Shown here: piece after piece, positions 46,798 to 55,084 of the stretch | Numbering within the stretch: the stretch's first letter is position 1 | How the letters are laid out: every line of letters begins with the position of its first letter | Source of the DNA: an uncultured Acetatifactor sp. | Lineage (GTDB): Bacteria; Bacillota; Clostridia; Lachnospirales; Lachnospiraceae | Direction: 5' to 3' | Assembly: GCA_910578215.1 (NCBI GenBank) | Contig: CAJTPH010000014.1 | Span: 6,833 to 70,832, forward strand | Length of the DNA stretch: 64,000 nt | Translations under genes and position numbers: made by a program | The notes under the pieces: model-generated | Database searches by the model: none | Told to the model about the DNA's origin: nothing | What the model saw: the letters and a program-made list of their open reading frames with translations, nothing else

Positions 46798-47598
46798 ATG
46801 GAAACTATGAAAATCAATGAACAGATCATTTTCCTGAGAAAGCAAAAAGGAATGACACAGGAAGATGTGGCCTGCGCCCTTGGCGTGACGAATCAGGCGG
46901 TATCAAAATGGGAATCAGCACAGTGCTGTCCCGACATTCAGCTGCTTCCTGCAATTGCGGAGCTATTTGAGGTGACCATTGACGAGCTGATGGGACATAA
47001 GACTGCTGGCGGACTGGGAGAAATCTGTCTGAAAATCCGGAACTATTTTACGGAGCTGCCCGAGAAGGAGTCTTTTGAAAAAGCTTATCGTATTGCGGCT
47101 CTGCTGCATGAAGTAGCAGTGACAGATGGCTATAAGAAATTCCTGCCCTGGAAAAAGGACAGAGACTATTCCGCCGATGAGGTCGGACGGTGGGGGCTGT
47201 CACTCAGTGTGGAGGAAGAAGGTTGTACCGGGCGGAAGAACAACTGTATTACGTTCTCCTTGGGGAAAGCGGAGACTGCGTCCATGATATCTGATTTACG
47301 CGCTCTGTCCCTGAGTCTGGAAAAGCTAAGCCAGATCCATGTTCTGAAAGTGATATATGTCCTATATGGCCTGACCTCAGGGGACTCCAGCTTTTATATG
47401 TCCTGTGAGGAGATAGCGCAAGAGGCGCAGCTGTCTGTCAGTCAGGTGGAAGAAGCCCTGAAACAACTGCCCTTGTCGCTGAAAGAGGAGAGCGGAAGCC
47501 GTTTATACAGGCTGGAAAAGTCTTTTTCCTACATTCCGCCGCTGCTTCCCATGCTGTGCCCTTTTTCGCCGATGGAAATAAAGGGAGTATCATTATAA
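46798..47598 (+). CDS. XRE family transcriptional regulator
   Basis: A 266-residue DNA-binding protein. The N-terminal helix-turn-helix (residues 8-65: RKQKGMTQEDVACALGVTNQ followed by AVSKWESAQCCPDI) is typical of Cro/C1-type repressors of Firmicutes. The remaining 200 residues have no recognised domain; residues 195-235 (MSCEEIAQEAQLSVSQVEEA) resemble a second winged-helix-like segment. GAGGTGCTACC precedes the ATG. The gene and its upstream region are bracketed by imperfect direct repeats (46469 and 47599). Targets are unknown; an AAACGGGGTAAA/TTTACCCCGT palindrome follows at about 47693-47718. Confidence 0.85.
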   Translation: METMKINEQIIFLRKQKGMTQEDVACALGVTNQAVSKWESAQCCPDIQLLPAIAELFEVTIDELMGHKTAGGLGEICLKIRNYFTELPEKESFEKAYRIAALLHEVAVTDGYKKFLPWKKDRDYSADEVGRWGLSLSVEEEGCTGRKNNCITFSLGKAETASMISDLRALSLSLEKLSQIHVLKVIYVLYGLTSGDSSFYMSCEEIAQEAQLSVSQVEEALKQLPLSLKEESGSRLYRLEKSFSYIPPLLPMLCPFSPMEIKGVSL

Positions 47599-47631
47599 TA
47601 CAGGCGGCTATTCAGAATTGATGGCAATAGA
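47599..47631 (+). repeat. Second copy of the repeat bracketing the XRE gene
   Basis: TACAGGCGGCTAT at 47599-47611 is identical to 46469-46481, and the following 18 bases also match with small gaps (both contain TTGATG). The copies are 1130 bp apart in the same orientation. Confidence 0.5.
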
Positions 47632-47704
47632 AAACTTTCTTCTGTCATGAATCAAGATATTAAGGGTTGGCGGGGTTCCTCGCAGGTGGGGCAAACGGGG
47701 TAAA

Positions 47705-49528
47705 TCATTTACCCCGTGGTAAAAAGTCCTCAAAGTCTAATGGCCGCACAAAGGGCGCATACTCCCCCGCAATCGCTTCCGCCACCCTGATCCCGTCCAT
47801 CGCCGCCGAGGTGATTCCCCCCGCATAGCCCGCGCCCTCGCCGCAGGGATACAGCCCCCGCGCCTGGGACTGTAGCGTCTCGTCCCTGCTTATCCGCACC
47901 GGGGAGGAGGTCCTGCTCTCCACGCCCAGCAATATGGCATCCGGCCGGTCAAAGCCCCTTATCTGCCGTCCGAAGGCTTCCATGCCGTCCACAAGGGCGC
48001 TGCTGCATCCTGGAGGCAGAATACCGCTCAAATCCGCCCACCGGCAAAGCCCCCTGCACTGAGGGACAATATCGCTGCCCGGCATGGAGTCCACCGGGAA
48101 TCTCTCCTCTGCCGCCTGCACACATTCCTTGAAATCACCGTATCTCTGCATGGGTATCCTGCCTCCGCACAGGTCGTAGGCTCTTTTTTCCAGAAGCCTC
48201 TGAAATTCGATTCCTGCAAGCGGATGCCCCGCTTCAGGAATCACGCCGGATGACTCAAGCTCCGCTGCAAAATCCTCCGGCGTCACTGCCACAATGACGG
48301 CGCTGTTGGCATTCTGTCCCGCCCTGTCACTGTAGCTCATACCGTTTACGGCCGTCATTCCCGGCTCCGAGGATGCGTTGACCACATAGCCGCCGGGGCA
48401 CATGCAGAAGGAATAAACTGCCCGGCCGTTTTTTCCTTTTGCCGTCACCTTGTAAGCAGCCGCCCCCAATTCTCCCGGCTCCTTCATGCCATACTGGCTC
48501 TCGTTTATCATGGACTGAGGATGCTGCACCCTGAAACCCACCGCAAAGGCCTTTGCCTCCATGGGTATCCGGCGCTCATAAAGCATTTGAAAGGTATCCC
48601 TGGCACTGTGCCCCACCGCCAGCACCAGCTGCCCGCAGCGAAGCAGCTCTTTGCCGTTGACGATCACGCCTGTCACGCGCCTTGAAAAGCCCTGCAATAC
48701 ATCCCGCTCCGGACAGATAGCCGCCTCCTGAGCGCTGTCCGCCTTCTTACAGGTATCCGATTCCAGACCACTGCCCGCCTTCTTGCAGATAGCCGCCTCC
48801 GGGGCACAATCCTCCAGACAGATATCCGTGACCTGGCTCTCAAAACGCACCTCTCCGCCCAGACGGATGATCTCCTCCCGCATCCGCCTGACCACATCCC
48901 GCAGCACATCCGTGCCCATATGGGGCTTCGCCTCATAACAGATTTTTTCGTCTGCCCCAAATTTCACAAAGGTCTGCAGCACCGCCCCGTTTCTGCCGTC
49001 CCTGTCCTTCACAAGCGTGTTCAGCTTCCCGTCGGAAAAGGTTCCCGCGCCGCCCTCGCCAAACTGTACATTGGAAGCCGGGTTCAGCTCTCCCGTCTCC
49101 CAGAACGCCTCCACATCTCTCTGACGCTCCTCCACGCGCTTTCCCCTCTCCAGAAGAATGGGCCTATAGCCATGAAGTGCAAGAAAATAGCCGCAGAACA
49201 AGCCTGCGGGTCCCGTTCCCACAATGACGGTTGGATAAGCCTGCCTTCGAGTGCCGGACGGAGGAAAGGAGTAAACTGCCGTGTCGGACCTGCTCACAAG
49301 ATTTTCCTTTCCCTTAAATTTATGTAATACCCTGCCTTCGTTTTTCACTGCCGCGTCCACGGAATAGCTGTAAAGGATCTCCGGCTTTCTTCTGGCGTCC
49401 ACAGACTGTCGGACAATTTTCACGGACAGCACCTCCTGCAAGGGGATGCCCAGTGTCTCCGCCGTTTTTTTCCTAAGCTGCTCCGGATCATGTCCCGGCT
49501 TCAGCTTCACCTGATTGACTCGCAACAT
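47705..49528 (-). CDS. COG2509-type FAD-dependent dehydrogenase with repeat insert
   Basis: A 607-residue flavoprotein of the uncharacterised COG2509 group. An N-terminal ferredoxin-like region (residues 1-85) precedes the FAD Rossmann motif TVIVGTGPAGLFCGYFLA; NVQFGEGGAGTFSDGKLNT is the family hallmark, and the C-terminus has GEGAGYAGGITSAAMDGI. At about residues 243-275 an insert of 12-residue units (three imperfect 36-bp repeats at 48714-48810) interrupts the protein, giving CKK and EAAIC repeats rich in Cys. ATG 49528 is two bases after the stop of the BaiN-type gene, whose end supplies AAAGGG. The physiological substrate is unknown. Confidence 0.85.
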   Translation of the reverse strand: MLRVNQVKLKPGHDPEQLRKKTAETLGIPLQEVLSVKIVRQSVDARRKPEILYSYSVDAAVKNEGRVLHKFKGKENLVSRSDTAVYSFPPSGTRRQAYPTVIVGTGPAGLFCGYFLALHGYRPILLERGKRVEERQRDVEAFWETGELNPASNVQFGEGGAGTFSDGKLNTLVKDRDGRNGAVLQTFVKFGADEKICYEAKPHMGTDVLRDVVRRMREEIIRLGGEVRFESQVTDICLEDCAPEAAICKKAGSGLESDTCKKADSAQEAAICPERDVLQGFSRRVTGVIVNGKELLRCGQLVLAVGHSARDTFQMLYERRIPMEAKAFAVGFRVQHPQSMINESQYGMKEPGELGAAAYKVTAKGKNGRAVYSFCMCPGGYVVNASSEPGMTAVNGMSYSDRAGQNANSAVIVAVTPEDFAAELESSGVIPEAGHPLAGIEFQRLLEKRAYDLCGGRIPMQRYGDFKECVQAAEERFPVDSMPGSDIVPQCRGLCRWADLSGILPPGCSSALVDGMEAFGRQIRGFDRPDAILLGVESRTSSPVRISRDETLQSQARGLYPCGEGAGYAGGITSAAMDGIRVAEAIAGEYAPFVRPLDFEDFLPRGK

Positions 49529-49530
49529 CC

Positions 49531-50841
49531 TTATCGCCCTTTCTTCGCCGCGGCTGTTCCGGCAATATACCCGCTGGTCCATGCCCACTGCAGGTTATAT
49601 CCGCCGCATCTGCCGTCCACATCCAGAATCTCCCCGGCAAAATAAATCCCTTTCGCCTTCACGGACTCCAGATTCCCCGTCACCTCCGAAAGAGGGACGC
49701 CTCCCGCACAGACCTGTGCGCTGTCATAGCCGTTGTGGTCAGTCACATGAACGGCAAAACGCCTGCACAGGGCAAAAACCTGCTTTAGCTTCTCCCTGTC
49801 CGCCGTGTCTACATCCTCTGTGGGCTTCAGCCCGGCAAGCCTGACGAAAAGCTGCATCAGCTTCTTGTTGAGCATCCCCGTAAAAAATTCCTCCACCGTA
49901 CGCTGCCCCTGCAGCAGCATTCTGCTTATGTAAAGCCGTTCATAGGCTTCAGGCGTATAATCAGGCAGGAAATCAATCCTGATCTCCACCTCGTTCTCCC
50001 TTAAAAGCCTGTAATTGACCTGGCGGCTTATCTGAAATACCGGTATCCCCGAGATACCGTATTCCGTAAGCTGCAGCTCCCCGCGCTCTCTGGCAGTACA
50101 CTCCCCGCCCGACATAAGCGAAAGCTCCGCATCCGCCCGGACGCCTGCTACCGATTTAAAAAAGTTCTCCCTGCACTTGAGCTGCACCAGCGCGGGAACC
50201 GTGGGAATCAGACTGTGTCCCAGCTGCCTTGCCAAAGTATATCCGCTGCCGTCGGAGCCGGTCCTTGGCGCCGCCCTGCCGCCTGCAGCTATGATTACCC
50301 TGTCAAAGACAAAGCTTTTTCCGCCGCCCTGTACCCGTATGCCACCCGTCCCATCGTTCCGGTCTGTCCCCTTGATCTGCCCGGACCGCTCCGCATGGCA
50401 TCCGGCAGCAGCCTCTGTCTGCTCCGCAGGACCTCTGGCAGCTTCGATCCGCTCCGCACGGCATCCGGTGACCACCTCTATTCCTGCCGCCGCCACCTCA
50501 AAACGAAGCACATCCAGCACAGAAGCCGCCTGCTCGCTTGCCGGATAGAGATAACCGTTTTTACTCTTTATCAAAAGCCCTGTTTTTTGGAAAAAGCCCA
50601 CCGTATCCCCGGTGGAAAACCGTTCAAGACATTCCTTCAAAAGCCCCGGCTCTCCGGTGTAATATTCTTCCGAATCAAGCTTTTCGTTTCCAAGATTGCA
50701 CTTTCCGTTGCCCGTGGAGAGAATTTTTTTCCCAAGCCTGTCGTTTGCCTCCAGAATGGTTACCCTTGCTCCCTGTTCGGCGGCGGCAACCGCCGCCATC
50801 ATGCCGGCAGCGCCTCCGCCGATCACCCCTATCTTCCTCAT
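49531..50841 (-). CDS. BaiN/RdsA (HI0933) family NAD(P)/FAD-dependent oxidoreductase
   Basis: A 436-residue flavoprotein with the dinucleotide motif GVIGGGAAGMMAAVAAAEQG, the family stretch GKKILSTGNGKCNLGNE, RVIIAAGGRAAPRTGSDGSG and the C-terminal GGYNLQWAWTSGYIAG. One relative, BaiN, acts in bile-acid 7-dehydroxylation, but the family is broad and most members are uncharacterised, so no bile-acid role should be read from this. An insert at about residues 125-155 (GCRAERIEAA, then GCHAERSGQ) arises from imperfect repeats of GCTCCGCA at 30-33 bp spacing. It is co-transcribed with the COG2509 gene. Confidence 0.87.
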   Translation of the reverse strand: MRKIGVIGGGAAGMMAAVAAAEQGARVTILEANDRLGKKILSTGNGKCNLGNEKLDSEEYYTGEPGLLKECLERFSTGDTVGFFQKTGLLIKSKNGYLYPASEQAASVLDVLRFEVAAAGIEVVTGCRAERIEAARGPAEQTEAAAGCHAERSGQIKGTDRNDGTGGIRVQGGGKSFVFDRVIIAAGGRAAPRTGSDGSGYTLARQLGHSLIPTVPALVQLKCRENFFKSVAGVRADAELSLMSGGECTARERGELQLTEYGISGIPVFQISRQVNYRLLRENEVEIRIDFLPDYTPEAYERLYISRMLLQGQRTVEEFFTGMLNKKLMQLFVRLAGLKPTEDVDTADREKLKQVFALCRRFAVHVTDHNGYDSAQVCAGGVPLSEVTGNLESVKAKGIYFAGEILDVDGRCGGYNLQWAWTSGYIAGTAAAKKGR

Positions 50842-50948
50842 CCCAACCCCCTCTTTTTATCGGTTCGCTTCCCTGCCCTAGCAGAACGTTTTCACACGCC
50901 CTTTGAACGGCAAACCAAAATCATAATTTTTCCCCTTGCCGAATCGTT

Positions 50949-51656
50949 TCAGCTGGAATAATTCTCAAGAAAATTATAGAGCTCCTCCTGATTTTCCACC
51001 CACATCATCTGCATAATTTTCTGCTGCAGCTCCTCCGGCAGCAAATCCACACGGATGTCCGTCTCTATATAGACTGTCTGCTTGTCCTCCAGATAGACCC
51101 AGACCTTATTGTCATACGCGGCAAGATAAAAGCTTGTACTGGGCTGAATATATTGATAATTCATTCTCACCACTACCCGCTCTCTGGAAAAGGAAAGCAC
51201 CTCCAGCCCCACAAAACCGCGCTGCTGCTCGGAAAGAGGCGGGAACGCCTGATAAATATCCATTACCGTGAGAAACTGCTCCCTGTTCATACCTATATAT
51301 TTTTCGGGCAGACGTTTGACAATCTCCATTTCCGTATGATCCAGAATATTAGTCTCCTTCAGAATATAATCCGTATCTACACAGAGTGTCTCGGAATTTG
51401 CCAGCACCTCTTTTGCGGTTTGATCGTCTTCCTCATCCCCTGCAATACCGTAATCTACAGGCACGTCCAGAGGCTCCTGCCCCAGAAGATCGATCACATT
51501 CTGATTCTGTCCGTCATCAATTCCCGCTGGCGGAAAGCTCTCCCTGTACTGCTCCGGGTAAAAAAAATGCGTGGACTGCACCCCTGCATAAAATCCCACC
51601 CCCAGCATAACAAGCGGATATATAATAAATAAGCTGATACGTTTTACAATCTTCAT
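50949..51656 (-). CDS. Membrane-anchored BofC-like protein
   Basis: A 235-residue protein with one N-terminal membrane segment (about residues 7-25) and an extracytoplasmic part. Residues 95-135 (DYILKETNILDHTEMEI, RLPEKYIGMNREQFL) resemble the linker and C-terminal domain of BofC, which in Bacillus inhibits SpoIVB signalling in sporulation. The match is by pattern only, and many non-sporulation proteins of Lachnospiraceae carry this fold. ATG 51656 lies seven bases after GAGGA; an upstream GTG at 51671 is possible. Neighbours are flavoprotein genes and a broken flippase. Confidence 0.5.
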   Translation of the reverse strand: MKIVKRISLFIIYPLVMLGVGFYAGVQSTHFFYPEQYRESFPPAGIDDGQNQNVIDLLGQEPLDVPVDYGIAGDEEDDQTAKEVLANSETLCVDTDYILKETNILDHTEMEIVKRLPEKYIGMNREQFLTVMDIYQAFPPLSEQQRGFVGLEVLSFSRERVVVRMNYQYIQPSTSFYLAAYDNKVWVYLEDKQTVYIETDIRVDLLPEELQQKIMQMMWVENQEELYNFLENYSS

Positions 51657-51743
51657 ACGCAATCCTCGCACCGATAGTATTTCCTCGTAATCAGTATCAG
51701 CTTATTTTCAAGATTTATACAATTTTATATCCAAATTCATCCT

Positions 51744-53347
51744 TTAATAGACACGCAGCATCTGTCCCAGCACATTCAGAATTTTTCCTCCGGGAATAAA
51801 CTCCAGCTCCTGTTCCCTGAAATTCCGCGTCAAAAGCAATATAATCCAATATATTGCCACCGATATCACCAGCAGCACAATCAAGGACACAAGATTACCC
51901 AGATGGGGCGTAACCATTTTCTTCAAAAATATTCCCGTGAGCCCTGAAGCGCCTCCCGCTATCAGCGGCATGATCAAAAGCCGCAGCCAGTCGATTCTCA
52001 GGCGCAGCTGTCTGTACACAAACAGCCCCAGAAGAACGCAGACAATGCCGCCGGAAAGAAACCCGCCGTAAACCAAGGCCAAAATGCCGGTCTTGCCAAG
52101 GTTTAACAGCGCTGCCGTGGAAATCACAAACGCTACGTTGCCCACCGCAAAAGAGCCCATAACAAAATACCTTTTGCCCGTAGAAAGCAGAACCCTTGCA
52201 AAGTACCCCGAAAGCGCCCCGGCAAAGATCACCGCAGAGCCTCCCTGAAACATTTTCAGAACAATGTCGCCGCCCTCCGCACGCAGCAGCCCAGAGAGCT
52301 GTTCTCCCATAACTGCCACAAAGATAACCACAAAAATTCCATGTACAAAGCACATATGTATACCGCTCTGAAAGGCCGCCCTGGCAAAGCGCTGCTCCTC
52401 CTTTTTCAGGTAAGTAAGCCCCCTGCCGATCACAGGCAGCGCCAGAATCGTTATCACCGAAATCAGAATTCCGCACACCATCAGGTACTTCCCGACATAC
52501 AGACCGTATTCCACGGCGGCAATATCCTCATCCGGCACGGACTTGCCGTAAAACAGCCATCCCAGCGGAAACGGCATAAATACAAGCAGCCCTGTCACAA
52601 TCTCGCTCCATCTGCTTCCGTACAGGTAACGCAGGCAGTCCATGGAGGAATCCGTGGTTCTCATTCCGCTCTCCGGCTTTGATCTTTTCCTTCTGCGGCT
52701 GCTCCACCTGTATATGAGAAACAGGAGCAGCAGTATCAGTGCCTCCGCAACGGAGATGGCCGCGGCAATTCCCACGCCGCCGTACATCGCCGTAAAATTA
52801 TTCTGGTTCAGCAGCCCGCTGACCTGCTCGCCGTATCCCCTCAACGCGCCTGCAAAAAGATACCCGAACCCCAGAACAAGCAGCGGACGCAGAACGCCAG
52901 CGCGGTGGGAAGCTCCGAGCCATCCCCCTGGAAATATCCCAGCAGCACGGAGGAAATACTGCGCAGAAACACCGTCGGCGCAAGCACCATAAGAATCAGC
53001 ACACTGTAGCGCACCTTAAAAACCAGCTCTGCCGCCGGCTGCGCCGCAACCAACAGCAAAACGCTGCCCAGCGCACCCGACACCGCCTGGAAAACAACGG
53101 TAAAGCTTCTCATTTTCAGCGCATTTTTGTATTGTCCCTTATTGTATCTGTTCCGCAGCAGCCTTCCCAGGGAATCCGTCAGCCCGCCGCCCACCGGCAG
53201 CCACATCAGCAAAAATATTGCATATGCCGCCGCAATGTATGTGACGCCGTTATTTCCTGTCAGGCTTCCCGCCGCCGACAGCACGATCCATGTGAGTATC
53301 TCCCCAAGCGCCTTCGCCTGTCTTCTCTTTACCTCTGCACGATTCAT
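51744..53347 (-). pseudogene. Frameshifted polysaccharide/lipid flippase (MATE/MOP superfamily, SpoVB/MurJ-like)
   Basis: Two overlapping frames make one protein. The 5' part (53347 to 52841) encodes about 150 correct residues with helices such as YAIFLLMWLPVGGGLTDSLG; it then leaves frame near 52885-52905. The 3' part continues in the other frame as LRPLLVLGFGYLFAGALRG and runs to 51744 with many more helices. Total span is 1604 bases, one short of 535 codons, so a single base is missing. The intact product would be a 12-14-helix MOP exporter moving lipid-linked sugars. It is either a recent pseudogene or a sequencing error. GAGGAACGATAG precedes the ATG. Confidence 0.8.
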
Positions 53348-53361
53348 CTATCGTTCCTCAA

Positions 53362-53862
53362 TTAATCTCTCGTTATCCCCAAGCCTTCCAGTATCTTTTC
53401 CTGCTTTCGCTCCATTACTGCCGCCGCCTGCTCCTCCATATGGTCATAGCCGCAGAGATGAAGCATGCTGTGCGCCACCAGAAAGGCAAATTCCCGCCTG
53501 AGGCTGTGCCCATAGGCTGCCGCCTGCTCCTCCACCTTGTCCACGGATATCATGATATCTCCCAGAATCAGTTCCCCAGTCTCCGGGTCAAAATAGTCAG
53601 CCTCGAGGTTTTCGTCTATGTCAAAGACCCCTTCCCTCTCAAAATCCACGTTAGGAAAAGAGAGTACATCCGTAGAACGGTCGATTCCTCTTGTCTCACG
53701 ATTCATCTCGTGTATGCCCTCATTGTCCGTAAGTAAAACATTCACCTGCACCTCATAGGGGCACGCCTCCTCCGCCAGCACCGCCTCGCACACAAGCCGG
53801 ACCGTATCCTCCTCGGAGAAGGGAAATGCCTTCTCCGTTTCATTCTCAACGTAAAAAGTCAT
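53362..53862 (-). CDS. ybeY: rRNA maturation endoribonuclease YbeY
   Basis: Zinc-dependent endoribonuclease for 16S rRNA 3'-end processing and ribosome quality control. The 166-residue protein has the H-x3-H-x5-H site HSMLHLCGYDH and the family pattern MNRETRGIDRSTDVLSFP. I chose ATG 53862, with AAGGAGG 12 bases upstream inside the preceding gene; the open frame continues upstream in a region belonging to that gene. It overlaps the 3' end of the YqfF-like gene by 17 bases and follows phoH-yqfF as in Bacillus. The usual downstream dgkA/cdd/era are absent here. Confidence 0.95.
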   Translation of the reverse strand: MTFYVENETEKAFPFSEEDTVRLVCEAVLAEEACPYEVQVNVLLTDNEGIHEMNRETRGIDRSTDVLSFPNVDFEREGVFDIDENLEADYFDPETGELILGDIMISVDKVEEQAAAYGHSLRREFAFLVAHSMLHLCGYDHMEEQAAAVMERKQEKILEGLGITRD

Positions 53863-55084
53863 AGTAAAGCTTTTCCTCCTTAAAAATCCTCTGCATGGCG
53901 CGCAGCTCCTGCACCGTAATATTACAGCCGTTAAAATCCCCGTCATCAAAAAGCTTCAGGAAAAGCATATCGATGATCCGGTCGAAATCGGCCTTATCTC
54001 CCGATTCATTCTCCAGCGCCAAGAGCACGGCGCCCAAAACCGCCTCGGAACAGACCAGAACCGCCGTCTCCTTTTTTGTAAAGCCTTTTCTGCCCTTCGT
54101 ATATTCCGTAAGGATCGCCCTCACCGCAGGGGGAAACTGCTTTTCCTCCATAAGCGCCCCCAGGCCCTCCCCCACACGATGATAGTATCCCGCACACTTT
54201 AAGGCATCCGCATCCATGTCCAGCCTTCTCGCGATCCTCTCGCAAAAATAAGCCGTATGTACGCTGTGAAGATAATCCTGCCTGTTGTGCTGCTTCATAT
54301 CCACCAGCACCGGATTTCCCGTATCGTTGAGCTCCAGATATTTCTCCCTGTATTGATATACCACCATAAAATAAAACAGCCTGAGGCAGCCCAGGAGCAA
54401 AATACCGCTCACAATCACATTTGTTACGGGAATCACAAATAATTCCAGGTCTGGCCTGGCGTCTGCCACCAATATGACGTTTGCCGTCTCACAGACCAGG
54501 AGACACAAAGCCGACAAAAACAGCGGAATCCCGATTTTGAAATCACTGCTTATATGCTGAAACAGCGCTGCGGCAAACACGCCGCTGACCATGTAGAGGG
54601 CAAAGCTTCCCACAGTGCCGCCGCTTATCATGACTGCCGTCATCAAAAGCACCGACGCCGCGGTAATCCCCGTGCTCATATTCGAGAACAGCGTCAGCAT
54701 TAAAAACACCACAAGAAACGGCCACCCGCCCACCGGCAGAAAACCGCACACGCAGACCGCAAAAAGGCCTATATACAAGCAGAGCCAGAACCTTGCCACA
54801 TGCTCCCTGTTATTATAATCCAGCGTGTCCCTGAGGTACTCCCTGCGCAGCTGAAACCCTGTAACCGCCAACCCAAGCAGCGTCATACAGCAGTTGCCCA
54901 GCAGCCTGTCCGACGCCTCCCCGCGAAGACGGCAAAGGACGTACACCTGTGCCGTTCCAATAAGCAGGGCGGCAAATTCCATCAGGAAATATTTCCAGCC
55001 GTACCTGCCGGTCCGGGACCTTTGAGCTTCCGTTTTTGCTTCCCTATGCTCTTTTTTATCGGCCTGCGCGACGGGGTGCTTCAT
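53846..55084 (-). CDS. Degenerate YqfF/PgpH-like membrane protein with altered HD domain
   Basis: A protein of about 412 residues at the position always held by yqfF/pgpH between phoH and ybeY. Seven or eight membrane helices (residues 30-260) are followed by a cytoplasmic HD-like region. In PgpH the c-di-AMP phosphodiesterase site reads HSxxVxxLAE...YYHDIGK; here it reads HSVHTAYFCERIARRL...YYHRVGEG, so the metal-binding HD pair is changed to HR. The large extracellular 7TMR-HDED domain (about 250 residues) is also missing. It is probably not a phosphodiesterase. Start by ATG 55084 (GGGAG upstream); overlaps phoH by 29 bases. Confidence 0.75.
   Translation of the reverse strand: MKHPVAQADKKEHREAKTEAQRSRTGRYGWKYFLMEFAALLIGTAQVYVLCRLRGEASDRLLGNCCMTLLGLAVTGFQLRREYLRDTLDYNNREHVARFWLCLYIGLFAVCVCGFLPVGGWPFLVVFLMLTLFSNMSTGITAASVLLMTAVMISGGTVGSFALYMVSGVFAAALFQHISSDFKIGIPLFLSALCLLVCETANVILVADARPDLELFVIPVTNVIVSGILLLGCLRLFYFMVVYQYREKYLELNDTGNPVLVDMKQHNRQDYLHSVHTAYFCERIARRLDMDADALKCAGYYHRVGEGLGALMEEKQFPPAVRAILTEYTKGRKGFTKKETAVLVCSEAVLGAVLLALENESGDKADFDRIIDMLFLKLFDDGDFNGCNITVQELRAMQRIFKEEKLYYDFLR

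Noticed and set aside
47693..47718. Terminator for the XRE gene (10-bp palindrome)
   Set aside because: No T-run follows on either strand, and half of it is the coding end of the COG2509 gene; it could equally be an operator.
49531..50841. Bile-acid 7-dehydroxylation gene baiN
   Set aside because: The BaiN/RdsA family is broad and no other bai gene is near.
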